From assembly GCF_900116645.1 (NCBI RefSeq), contig NZ_FPBO01000029.1, positions 49,675 to 113,674 of the forward strand: a stretch of DNA of 64,000 bases, written 5' to 3'. Shown in pieces: positions 50,005 through 57,559 of the stretch. The position numbers were made by a program, and so were the translations under genes. The stretch's first letter is position 1; the number at the start of each line of letters is the position of its first letter. Origin of the DNA: Pseudoduganella namucuonensis. Its GTDB lineage: Bacteria > Pseudomonadota > Gammaproteobacteria > Burkholderiales > Burkholderiaceae_D. Below the pieces are notes generated by a model that worked only from the letters and a program-made list of their open reading frames with translations, did not search any database and was not told the origin of the DNA.

Positions 50005-51477
50005 ATGAAACACCTGCTCAAGGACCCCGGCCTGTGGCGCGAGGCCGCCCACGTCGGCGGCGCATGGCTGGCCGAGACGCCCCATGGACGCTACCTGCTG
50101 CGCAACCCTGCCACCGGCGAGGCGCTGGCCGAGCTGCCGCGCTGCCAGCGGGACGAGGCGCGGCGCGCCATCGAGGCGGCGCACCAGGCCCACCTGGCCT
50201 GGCGCAAGACCACCGCCAGGCACCGCTCCGAGATCCTGCGGCGCTGGTACGAGCTGATCGTCCAGCACCGGGAGGACCTGGCCACGCTGATCACGCTGGA
50301 GGAGGGCAAGCCGCTGTCCGAGGCGCGCGGCGAAATGGACTACGCCGCCTCGTTCATCCAGTGGTTCTCGGAGGAGGCCAAGCGCGCGCGCGGCGATGTC
50401 ATCCCGGCGCCCAGGGAAGGCCAGCGCATCGTCGTGCTCAAACAGCCGATCGGCGTGTGCGCCGCGATCACCCCGTGGAACTTCCCGGCCGCGATGATCA
50501 CCCGCAAGGCCGGCCCCGCGCTGGCGGCGGGCTGCGCGATGGTCGTCAAGCCGGCCAGCCAGACCCCGTTGACGGCGCTGGCGCTGGCCGAGCTGGCGCA
50601 GCGCGCCGGCGTGCCGCCGGGACTGTTCAGCGTCCTCACCGGCAACGACACCCGTGTCCTCGGCGACGAGCTGACCACCCATCCGCTGGTGCGCAAGATC
50701 ACCTTCACCGGTTCGACCGAGGTGGGGCGCCTGCTGCTGCGACAGGCCGCCGGCACCGTCAAGAAGTGCTCGATGGAGCTGGGCGGGAACGCGCCGGCGC
50801 TGGTGTTCGACGACGCCGACCTGGACACGGCGGTGGACGGCGTGATCGCCTCCAAGTTCCGCAACACCGGGCAGGCCTGCATCAGCGCCAACCGCATCTA
50901 TGTGCAGGACGGCATCTACGACGCGTTCGCGCAACGGATGGTGGAGCGGGTGGCGCTGCTCAAGGTGGGCAACGGCCTGGAGGAGGGCGCGCAGCAAGGC
51001 CCGCTGATCGACGGCGGCGCCGTGGCCAAGGTGGAGGAGCACATCGCCGACGCGCTGGCGGGCGGCGCGCGGCTGCTGCTGGGCGGCAAGCGCCACGCGC
51101 TGGGCGGCTGCTTCTTCGAGCCGACCGTGCTGGTCGACGTGCTGCCGTCGATGCTGATCGCCCGCGAGGAGACGTTCGGGCCGGTGGCGCCGCTGTTCCG
51201 CTTCCGCGACGAGGAGGAGGCTTTGCGGCTGGCGAACGACTCCGAGTTCGGCCTGGCGGCTTATCTGTACAGCCGCGACGCGGCGCGCATCTGGCGCGTG
51301 GCGGCCGGCATCGAGTCGGGCATGGTGGGCATCAACTGCGGCTTGATCTCGAACGAGGTGGCGCCGTTCGGCGGCGTCAAGCAAAGCGGCCTGGGACGCG
51401 AGGGTTCGCACTACGGCATGGACGAATTCATGGAACTCAAATACCTGTGCTGGGACGGCCTGGAGGAATCGACATGA
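50005..51477 (+). CDS. NAD(P)-dependent aldehyde dehydrogenase, succinate-semialdehyde type
   Basis: 490 residues from the ATG at 50005 (GGAG site 7 bases upstream); an ATG at 49993 overlapping the previous stop is an alternative. Catalytic residues are Glu258 (MELGGNAPALVF) and Cys292 (NTGQACISANR). The coenzyme segment is ITPWNFPAAMITRK, and the end GVKQSGLGREGS is of the GabD/KGSADH branch. It oxidises a semialdehyde to the acid. The likely substrate is the aldehyde made by the preceding aldolase. Its stop overlaps the EthD start (ATGA). Confidence 0.87.
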   Translation: MKHLLKDPGLWREAAHVGGAWLAETPHGRYLLRNPATGEALAELPRCQRDEARRAIEAAHQAHLAWRKTTARHRSEILRRWYELIVQHREDLATLITLEEGKPLSEARGEMDYAASFIQWFSEEAKRARGDVIPAPREGQRIVVLKQPIGVCAAITPWNFPAAMITRKAGPALAAGCAMVVKPASQTPLTALALAELAQRAGVPPGLFSVLTGNDTRVLGDELTTHPLVRKITFTGSTEVGRLLLRQAAGTVKKCSMELGGNAPALVFDDADLDTAVDGVIASKFRNTGQACISANRIYVQDGIYDAFAQRMVERVALLKVGNGLEEGAQQGPLIDGGAVAKVEEHIADALAGGARLLLGGKRHALGGCFFEPTVLVDVLPSMLIAREETFGPVAPLFRFRDEEEALRLANDSEFGLAAYLYSRDAARIWRVAAGIESGMVGINCGLISNEVAPFGGVKQSGLGREGSHYGMDEFMELKYLCWDGLEEST

Positions 51478-52229
51478 TCAAGATGATGGCGGCCATTTGC
51501 CGGCGACCCGGCATGACCCACGCAGAATACCTCGCCTACGTGCGGGACGTGCACGGCGCGATCACGAGGGAAAACCCGGTGACGCTGCGGCGTTACGACC
51601 AGAACCACGTGTTCGACGCGGCGTTCGGCACCGGCGCCGAGGCGGCGCACACGATGACGGTGTCGCGCGATTCGGTGACGGAGCTCTACTGGGACCACGC
51701 GGAAGACATGGCGGCCACGTTCGCGCACGAGCACGTGCGCACCAGGGTGGGGCCGGACGGGGCGAACTTCAGCGACACCAGCGTGGCGCTGAGCGTGGTG
51801 GTGGTGGAGGTCGCGCAGCCGGTGGTCAACGCCGGCCCCGGCCCCGGCGTGGGCGTTGGCGCGAAGGTGCTGCACTACCTGCGCGCCGCGCAAGGCATGG
51901 CGCTGCCGGAGTTCTTCGAGCGCTGGGCGCGCGCGCACGCGCGGGCGCTGGCGGCGTCGCGCACGGCGGCCGCGGCGGTCCGGCGCTGCGTGCACAACCG
52001 CCAGGTGGCCGAGTTCAACCCCATGCTGGCCTATTTCGGCGGCAAGGACGTCCCGATCTACGAGGGCGTGGCCAGCCTCTGGTTCGACGACGCGGCCTCG
52101 GTGGGCGCGTTCCGCGACTACGAGCGCGCGCTGCTCGAGATCAACGCCGACCCGGCGACGGCCTTCTACCGTCCGGAGCAATCGTTTTTCCTGTACGCGA
52201 CGGAGGTGAACATCTACCAGCGGCGATGA
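51474..52229 (+). CDS. EthD-domain protein, two tandem domains
   Basis: 251 residues. The first EthD-like ferredoxin fold starts MIKMMAAICRRPGMTHAEY and includes HGAITRENP; a second, weaker copy begins near residue 125 (KVLHYLRAAQGMALPEFFERW). EthD proteins are small partners or dehydratase-like enzymes in catabolic operons. Translational overlap with the aldehyde dehydrogenase gene ties it to that pathway. No specific reaction can be assigned. Confidence 0.78.
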   Translation: MIKMMAAICRRPGMTHAEYLAYVRDVHGAITRENPVTLRRYDQNHVFDAAFGTGAEAAHTMTVSRDSVTELYWDHAEDMAATFAHEHVRTRVGPDGANFSDTSVALSVVVVEVAQPVVNAGPGPGVGVGAKVLHYLRAAQGMALPEFFERWARAHARALAASRTAAAAVRRCVHNRQVAEFNPMLAYFGGKDVPIYEGVASLWFDDAASVGAFRDYERALLEINADPATAFYRPEQSFFLYATEVNIYQRR

Positions 52230-52303
52230 ATGACTAAATTGTATTTTACGTTAGTAGAATGCAGTGATATCCTCTTCCCGTTCATTTTCCCGGGATCGAG
52301 CCG

Positions 52304-53527
52304 ATGATTACGCGTATTTGCGCCGCCGCCGCATGTCTGTTGTTGTTCCGCTTCGCCGCCGCCGCGCCGGTGCAGCTGCCCGCGCCGGACGGTCCGCACC
52401 GGGTGGGCATGGCGCGCTTCGACGTGGCGGGGGCGCCGGCCTATGTGTGGTATCCGGCGGCGGCCGGCGCCAAAACCTCCCGCCCCTATTTCAACAGGAC
52501 CGAGCAGGCCACCCAGGCCAGGGCGATCGCGCGCAATCAGCGCTACGGCGAGACTGAGCTCGACGGTCTCGAGTCCGTGATCGCGCATAGCGGGGAGGAC
52601 GCGACGCCGTTGCAGGGCAAGTTCCCGCTGGTGCTGTTCAATCACGGCTACGAGTGCTACCCGCAGCAAAACACGGTGCTGATGGAGCGCTGGGCCAGCC
52701 ATGGCTACATCGTCGTGTCGATCTCCCACCCGGGCGACGCGGCCGATCTGGCGCTGGCCGACGGGCGGGTGGTGCCGACCAGCGGCGCGCCCGTCACCGA
52801 CGCCACGTTCGGCGAGCTGCGCAGGCGGATCTCGGCCGGCGCCACGCACGAGGAGCGCACGCGCGGCCTGGACCGTTACGCCGCCGCGCTGCCGCCGACC
52901 CGCCTGGGCGCCAGCCACGCCAGGTGGAGCGACGACGTGCGCGCGGCCCTGGGCGCGATCGAGTCCGGACGGACGCGCGGCCGCGCGGCTGCGGTGTTCG
53001 GCCACGCGGACACGCGCCGGGTGGCGATCGCCGGCATGTCGTTCGGCGGCGCGGTGGCGGCGTCGGTGTGCCGCGCGATCGCCCATTGCGGCGCCGCGAT
53101 CAATCTGGACGGGTCCAACTACGATCCCGCCCTGTTCGACGCGGACATCGGCCGGCCGCTGCTGGTGATGCAGGCCGATCCGGCCTACCGGAACGGCTCG
53201 CCGAACGACTACGCCTACGAGCGCTGGCGCGAGGCCGGGAACAACCCGCACGTGGTGCGCCTGCGGCTCGACGGCGTGCGGCACATGGGGTTCACCGACC
53301 TCGGCCTGTTGCTGCCCGGCGGCGGAAGCGAACAGCGTTTCGGGCGCCTGGACGCCCAGGCGGCGCAGCGGGCGATCGGCGACGCGACGCTGGCGTTCCT
53401 CGACCAGTACCTGAAAGGGGCGGGCAGGGGAGCGATGGCGCGGGCGATCCGCGACGCGAAGGAGCTGCATGTGCACGATCCCGTGGCGGTGCGGGAATGG
53501 GCGGCGCGGGGCGGCGGGCGGCCCTGA
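52304..53527 (+). CDS. Secreted alpha/beta hydrolase, PAF-acetylhydrolase-like
   Basis: 407 residues with an N-terminal signal peptide (about 1-20, ending RFAAA-APV). LVLFNHGYECYPQQNTVLMERWASHGYIVVSISHPGD is the oxyanion-loop region of the group. The nucleophile is Ser in GMSFGGAVA, the acid Asp in INLDGS, and His probably in RHMGFTD. This pattern fits lipases/esterases related to platelet-activating-factor acetylhydrolase and is unlike dienelactone hydrolase. It stands alone with its own promoter region and ends in a hairpin shared with the convergent gene. Confidence 0.82.
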   Translation: MITRICAAAACLLLFRFAAAAPVQLPAPDGPHRVGMARFDVAGAPAYVWYPAAAGAKTSRPYFNRTEQATQARAIARNQRYGETELDGLESVIAHSGEDATPLQGKFPLVLFNHGYECYPQQNTVLMERWASHGYIVVSISHPGDAADLALADGRVVPTSGAPVTDATFGELRRRISAGATHEERTRGLDRYAAALPPTRLGASHARWSDDVRAALGAIESGRTRGRAAAVFGHADTRRVAIAGMSFGGAVAASVCRAIAHCGAAINLDGSNYDPALFDADIGRPLLVMQADPAYRNGSPNDYAYERWREAGNNPHVVRLRLDGVRHMGFTDLGLLLPGGGSEQRFGRLDAQAAQRAIGDATLAFLDQYLKGAGRGAMARAIRDAKELHVHDPVAVREWAARGGGRP

Positions 53528-53535
53528 AGGCCGCC
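53517..53535. terminator. Hairpin between convergent genes
   Basis: GGCGGCC and GGCCGCC form a 7-base stem with a CTGAA loop that contains the esterase stop codon. The next gene ends 20 bases further on the other strand, so it could serve both. Confidence 0.4.
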
Positions 53536-53554
53536 GCGCGCCGCCGGGCGCTCC

Positions 53555-55846
53555 CTAGCCATACGGCGTATAGGCGAAGCCGTTTCCGATGGTGCCGATC
53601 AGTGCCGCCTGGTTTTCCGCGCTTTCGCTGAAGCCCGCGAGCACCTCCGCAACCGACGCGGCCTTCGAGTCCAGGACGCCGACCCAGTAGTCGAGCCCCG
53701 CTGTTTCGCCAGCGCGGTGCAGCACGTTCTGATAGAGCTGGTTCACTATCTGCGCGTTGCTGGGATTGGCGCCGTACGCGGTCTTGAACTCCGCCGACGC
53801 CACGAATCCGCTTGCCACCTCCTTGAGACTGGCGCCCTGGTCCATTTGCGCCATCCAGTACCCAAGCCCGCCAAGGTCGGGGGAGCGGTTGAACGCCGCC
53901 TGATAGACGCGATACGCCTGGCCTCCCACGCCATCGATATCGAGCGCGATGCTGGAATCGGTGAAGTGCAGGCGTTCGACGTTCGTCACGTTGTCGTTGC
54001 CGTTCACGCCGAGCTTGTCGGTGACGCTGAAGCCGGACGACGTTCTGACGATCGAGAAGTTGGCGCTGGCGCCGCTGTATTTCAAGGTGTCGATGCCGGC
54101 GCCGCCGTCGATCAGATCGTCGCCGCTTTTTCCCAGCAGGAGGTCGGCGCCGCTGCTGCCCTTGACCGCCTCGGGCGCGCCCGCCGTCGCCAGACGATAG
54201 GACTTGAAAACCACGCCATTCCCGGCCAGGTCCTTGACGGCGCCCGAGGTGATCTCAATGGAATACTCGGACGAATAGCCGAGATCCGAGGATGGGTTGA
54301 CGGTGAGCGAGGAACCGGAGAACTTCAGGTTGGCGCTGCTCGCCGCGTCATAAACGGCGATGGCCGCGCCGGTGGAATTCCTGAGGATGACCGAGCCGCT
54401 GCCCCGCTGTACCGCCTCGCTGAAGGTGAAGACGATATCGTTTGCGACCGGGAATTTGGCGTGGTTGTCGCCGCTGAAGGCGGAGATGGACGGCGCGGTG
54501 GTGTCCGGCGCCGCGGCCGTCGTGAACGTGTAGGAGCTGGTCCCGGAAAAAGCGTTGCCAGCCAAATCCTTGACCACCCCGGCGCCGAACTCGACCCGGT
54601 ATCCGGTCGCGTGATCGAGGTCTTTGGCGGGGTTGATGGTCAGCGTCGAACCCGAAATGTTGATATTGGCGCTGGACGCGTCGTAGCTCGCGATGACGGC
54701 CCCGGCGGAATTCTTGAGGACCACGCTGCCGGCGCCGCGCTGTATCGCCTCGCTGAACGTCACGGCGATGTCGGTGCCGACCGCGATGTTCGGCGCGAAG
54801 TTGGCGGGGCTGTAGCCCACTATCGCGGGCGCCACCGTGTCGGGAGGGGCGATGAACGTAGTCGAGCTATTGAAGGTCACGCCGTTGAGCAGGCCGCCGT
54901 GATGTATCGATTTCGAATCGGTGATCTGCACCAGGGCATAGGACCCGAGGCCGTTGCTGACGGCGACGTACTCGCCCTCCGAAATCAGCTTGGAGTCGCT
55001 GGTGTAGGTGTATTTCCCCAGCGCCGACAGGTCGGATGGCGCGGTGCCGCCGACCTTGAAACTGGAACTCGCGTATATCCACGTCGCCGACTCGCTGCCG
55101 GACGAAAACCGCATCGGCACGCCGTTGATGGTGACCGACGTCTGGACGTCGAAATTCAGGCTGGTGCTGGTGACATGGCTGGCCGGATCTTGCGCGGTCG
55201 CGAAGTTGTAATTCGAGCTGCCGGCGTAGCTCTCCCCGGCCAGATCCTTGACGCTTCCCGGCGCCAGTTCGAGTGTGTAGGCGGCGCCGTACTGGAAATT
55301 GGCGCCGGGGTCGATGGTGAGGACGGTTCCATTGATGGAGATGTTCTTGCTGGTGGCCGCGTCATATTTCTCGACCACCGAGCCGGCGGCGTTTTTCAGT
55401 ACGATGCTGCCGGAGCCGCGTTGAATCTGTTCGCTGAACGTCAGCCGTATATTCTCGTCGACGGGGACGCCGACCAGTTCGTCGGCCGGCGAAAACTCCG
55501 TCACGGCGGGGGCGGTGATGGTGACGGTCGAGCTGTTGAAGACGACGCCGTTCTTGACTCCGCCGTGATGCAGGGATTGCGAATCGACTATCTGCACCAG
55601 GGCGTAGGAACCAAGCCCGTTGCTGATCGCGACGTATTCGCCTTCCGATATTATCTTTGACTGAGCGGTGTAGGCATAGTCGGCCAATGCCGACAAGTCC
55701 GTCGGTGGCGTCGTTCCGACCCTGAAGCTGGCGGTCGCGTAAACCCATGTCGATGTCTCGCTGCCGGAAGAGAACTTGATGGGCACGCCATTGATTGTGA
55801 TAGAGGTTTGAATGTCGAAATCAAGGCGTGTCGTCGTCTGTACCAT
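53555..55846 (-). CDS. Large repeat protein with Ig-like, RTX-like and DUF4214 domains
   Basis: 763 residues from the ATG at 55846; a TTG three codons upstream is an alternative. It has no signal peptide. Two copies of a roughly 100-residue module begin FDIQTSITINGVP and FDVQTSVTINGVP and include EGEYVAISNGLGSYALVQI. Three Big_5/SwmB-like Ig modules follow, marked by TFSEQIQRGSGSIVLKN, TFSEAIQRGAGS and TFSEAVQRGSGS. Then comes an RTX-like calcium motif (SGDDLIDGGAGIDTL) and a DUF4214 tail (YQAAFNRSPDLGGLGYW). This is the layout of type I secretion substrates. GC content is visibly lower than in neighbours. Confidence 0.82.
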   Translation of the reverse strand: MVQTTTRLDFDIQTSITINGVPIKFSSGSETSTWVYATASFRVGTTPPTDLSALADYAYTAQSKIISEGEYVAISNGLGSYALVQIVDSQSLHHGGVKNGVVFNSSTVTITAPAVTEFSPADELVGVPVDENIRLTFSEQIQRGSGSIVLKNAAGSVVEKYDAATSKNISINGTVLTIDPGANFQYGAAYTLELAPGSVKDLAGESYAGSSNYNFATAQDPASHVTSTSLNFDVQTSVTINGVPMRFSSGSESATWIYASSSFKVGGTAPSDLSALGKYTYTSDSKLISEGEYVAVSNGLGSYALVQITDSKSIHHGGLLNGVTFNSSTTFIAPPDTVAPAIVGYSPANFAPNIAVGTDIAVTFSEAIQRGAGSVVLKNSAGAVIASYDASSANINISGSTLTINPAKDLDHATGYRVEFGAGVVKDLAGNAFSGTSSYTFTTAAAPDTTAPSISAFSGDNHAKFPVANDIVFTFSEAVQRGSGSVILRNSTGAAIAVYDAASSANLKFSGSSLTVNPSSDLGYSSEYSIEITSGAVKDLAGNGVVFKSYRLATAGAPEAVKGSSGADLLLGKSGDDLIDGGAGIDTLKYSGASANFSIVRTSSGFSVTDKLGVNGNDNVTNVERLHFTDSSIALDIDGVGGQAYRVYQAAFNRSPDLGGLGYWMAQMDQGASLKEVASGFVASAEFKTAYGANPSNAQIVNQLYQNVLHRAGETAGLDYWVGVLDSKAASVAEVLAGFSESAENQAALIGTIGNGFAYTPYG

Positions 55847-55929
55847 CTCGTTCAAGATCCTTTGTGATTTAGCGAGTTTCTTCGCGGTATGTTATCACGC
55901 AGGCAGGTAAAGTTGCTATAAATAAATGA

Positions 55930-56334
55930 CTAATGGGCAAGGGTTAGCCCCGCCAGCGCGCGGCGCACGGCGCCGTGCGCCATGACGATTTCCGGCGAGT
56001 CGTGCAGCAGGGCGTTGTATTTGGCCCGGAACTCCATGTCGCCTTGCTCCGAGGGGCCGATCAGGGCCTCCAGCGCGCCGCGGAAGGCCAGCGCCTCGGC
56101 GGTGGCGAGGGGTTCGGCCTCGTCGAGGCGCTCGTCGATCAGCGCCATCAGGCCGGACAGCTTTTGCAGCCAGGCGAAGTGCGGATGGTTGGCCACCAGC
56201 TGCAGGTGCTCCAGCGGGCTGCCGACGGCGCCGAAATACTGGGTTTCGACGTGGATCATCTGCTTGTGCAGATCGCGCAGCGCGCGCGTGAGCGCGGTCA
56301 GCCTGGTGCGGAGGGCGGGGTCGGGGGAGGTCAT
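55930..56334 (-). CDS. Hypothetical protein, 134 residues
   Basis: No family recognised with certainty. The protein is mostly alpha-helical, begins with a helix rich in Leu and Arg (LRTRLTALTRALRDLHKQMIHVETQYFG) and has a conserved-looking HPHFAWLQKLSGLMALIDE stretch. It has no signal peptide or membrane helix. It is preceded by AGGAA and encoded alone between the repeat protein and the DUF411 gene. Coding is supported by codon composition and by the absence of a better frame. Confidence 0.7.
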   Translation of the reverse strand: MTSPDPALRTRLTALTRALRDLHKQMIHVETQYFGAVGSPLEHLQLVANHPHFAWLQKLSGLMALIDERLDEAEPLATAEALAFRGALEALIGPSEQGDMEFRAKYNALLHDSPEIVMAHGAVRRALAGLTLAH

Positions 56335-56429
56335 GGTGGATTCCTGTCTGGTTGCGCTATGCGGCAGTGTAGCGGCGGCGCGCGCCGGTGAACATGGCCC
56401 TAAAGTCCAGGTTCCCGGTCTGGGCTCCC

Positions 56430-56873
56430 TTATTTGTAGTGCTGGTAGACCGAGGTCTTGCCGTCGGCCTGGATCAGCAGGACGTCGTACGGGTCCTTGC
56501 GCGGGCCCTCCATGCCGGGGGAGCCCATCGGCATGGCCGGCACGGCGAGGCCGACGGCCTTGGGACGCTCCTTCAACAGGCGCTTGATTTCCCTGGCCGG
56601 CACGTGGCCCTCGATCGCGTAGCCGCCCACCATGGCGGTGTGGCAGGAGCCGTATTGCGCGGGTATCCCGGCCTTTTCCCTGTACTCGGCGGGGCTGGGC
56701 ACGTCCGTGGCCTTCACGGAGAAGCCCTGGCCCTTCAGGTGCTCGACCCAATGGCCGCAGCAGCCGCAGGTGGCGCTCTTGTAGACCTGGATGACGGGAC
56801 CGGCCGCCTGGGCCAGCATGGAAAAGCCCAGGGCGCCGGCGAGGACGGCCTTGCCGAGTATGCGACGGATCAT
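56430..56873 (-). CDS. DUF411 metal-binding protein
   Basis: 147 residues from MIRRIL, with a signal peptide (about 1-23, ending AQA-AGPVIQV). The DUF411 core is intact: YKSATCGCCGHWVEHLKGQGF, the HTAMVGGYAIEGHVPAREI segment and AVPAMPMGSPGME, rich in Met and His. These periplasmic proteins often accompany copper resistance genes and probably bind Cu(I). No other metal gene is directly adjacent here. Confidence 0.86.
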   Translation of the reverse strand: MIRRILGKAVLAGALGFSMLAQAAGPVIQVYKSATCGCCGHWVEHLKGQGFSVKATDVPSPAEYREKAGIPAQYGSCHTAMVGGYAIEGHVPAREIKRLLKERPKAVGLAVPAMPMGSPGMEGPRKDPYDVLLIQADGKTSVYQHYK

Positions 56874-56907
56874 GGCTATGCCTATGTGTGTGTGCGGACC
56901 GCGCATG

Positions 56908-57012
56908 CTACCACGGCACGAACATCAGCAACATGACGAGCACCGCCGCGATGGCGACGACGATGGCGAGGCGACCGCCGCGGTGTGGTTGGATTCCTCC
57001 TGGTAGGCGCAT
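56908..57012 (-). CDS. Small single-helix membrane protein, 34 residues
   Basis: An ATG with a GGGGAAAC context starts a short frame with a basic N-terminus (MRLPGGIQPHRGGR) and one hydrophobic helix (LAIVVAIAAVLVMLLMFV) ending in Pro-Trp. The composition is typical of real membrane micropeptides. It is alone in the roughly 300-base gap between the DUF411 and DUF454 genes. Coding is only suggested. Confidence 0.4.
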   Translation of the reverse strand: MRLPGGIQPHRGGRLAIVVAIAAVLVMLLMFVPW

Positions 57013-57178
57013 GATGGTTTCCCCGGTTGATTGCGTTACGGGGAAGTCTACGGCCGCCGGACGGGCCCGTATGTCTGGTGACACACCGAACTCTGCAATT
57101 GCGGGGCGCGCCCATGTGTGCTTATACTGTGTTCCACAAGCGGCGACCCGACGCCGATCGACACGCCATTCGAGGCCA

Positions 57179-57544
57179 ATGAAACCTATCCTGATCGCCC
57201 TGGGCGGCATTTTCCTGGTGCTGGCCGTGCTGGGCGTGTTCCTGCCGCTGTTGCCGACCACGCCGTTCCTGCTGCTGGCCTCGGCCTGCTTCGCGCGCAG
57301 TTCCACCAAGCTGCACAACTGGCTGCGCAACCACGGCAGCTTCGGCCGCTATCTGCGCAACTACGAGGACGGCCACGGCATCCCCCTGCGCGCCAAGGTG
57401 ATCGCGATGGCGATGATGTGGCCCTCGATGTTCTATTCGATGTACCGGGTGCCGCTGCTGCCGGTGCGCATCCTGCTGCTGCTGATCGCCTGCGGCGTCA
57501 CCATCTACCTGTGGCGCTTGCCGACCGCCAAACCCGCGGACTAG
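57179..57544 (+). CDS. DUF454 (YbaN-like) inner membrane protein
   Basis: 121 residues. The opening PILIALGGIFLVLAVLGVFLPLLPTTPFLLLASACFARSS is the family hallmark, and two C-terminal helices follow. The loop HNWLRNHGSFGRYLRNYEDGHGI is also conserved. The function is unknown. The ATG at 57179 joins the frame 30 bases after a small promoter-like region, and the gene is convergent with the histidine kinase gene. Confidence 0.88.
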   Translation: MKPILIALGGIFLVLAVLGVFLPLLPTTPFLLLASACFARSSTKLHNWLRNHGSFGRYLRNYEDGHGIPLRAKVIAMAMMWPSMFYSMYRVPLLPVRILLLLIACGVTIYLWRLPTAKPAD

Positions 57545-57559
57545 CCGGCATCGCCAGGC

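Noticed and set aside
45952..52229. Assignment of the cluster to trans-4-hydroxyproline catabolism
   Set aside because: OCD-like, DHDPS-like and aldehyde dehydrogenase families occur in that route, but there is no epimerase or proline-type oxidase, and the cyclase and EthD genes do not belong to it.
53555..55846. Calling the repeat protein a hemolysin
   Set aside because: Only one RTX-like motif run is seen and no toxin domain; the Ig-like and DUF4214 modules fit a surface or secreted structural protein better.
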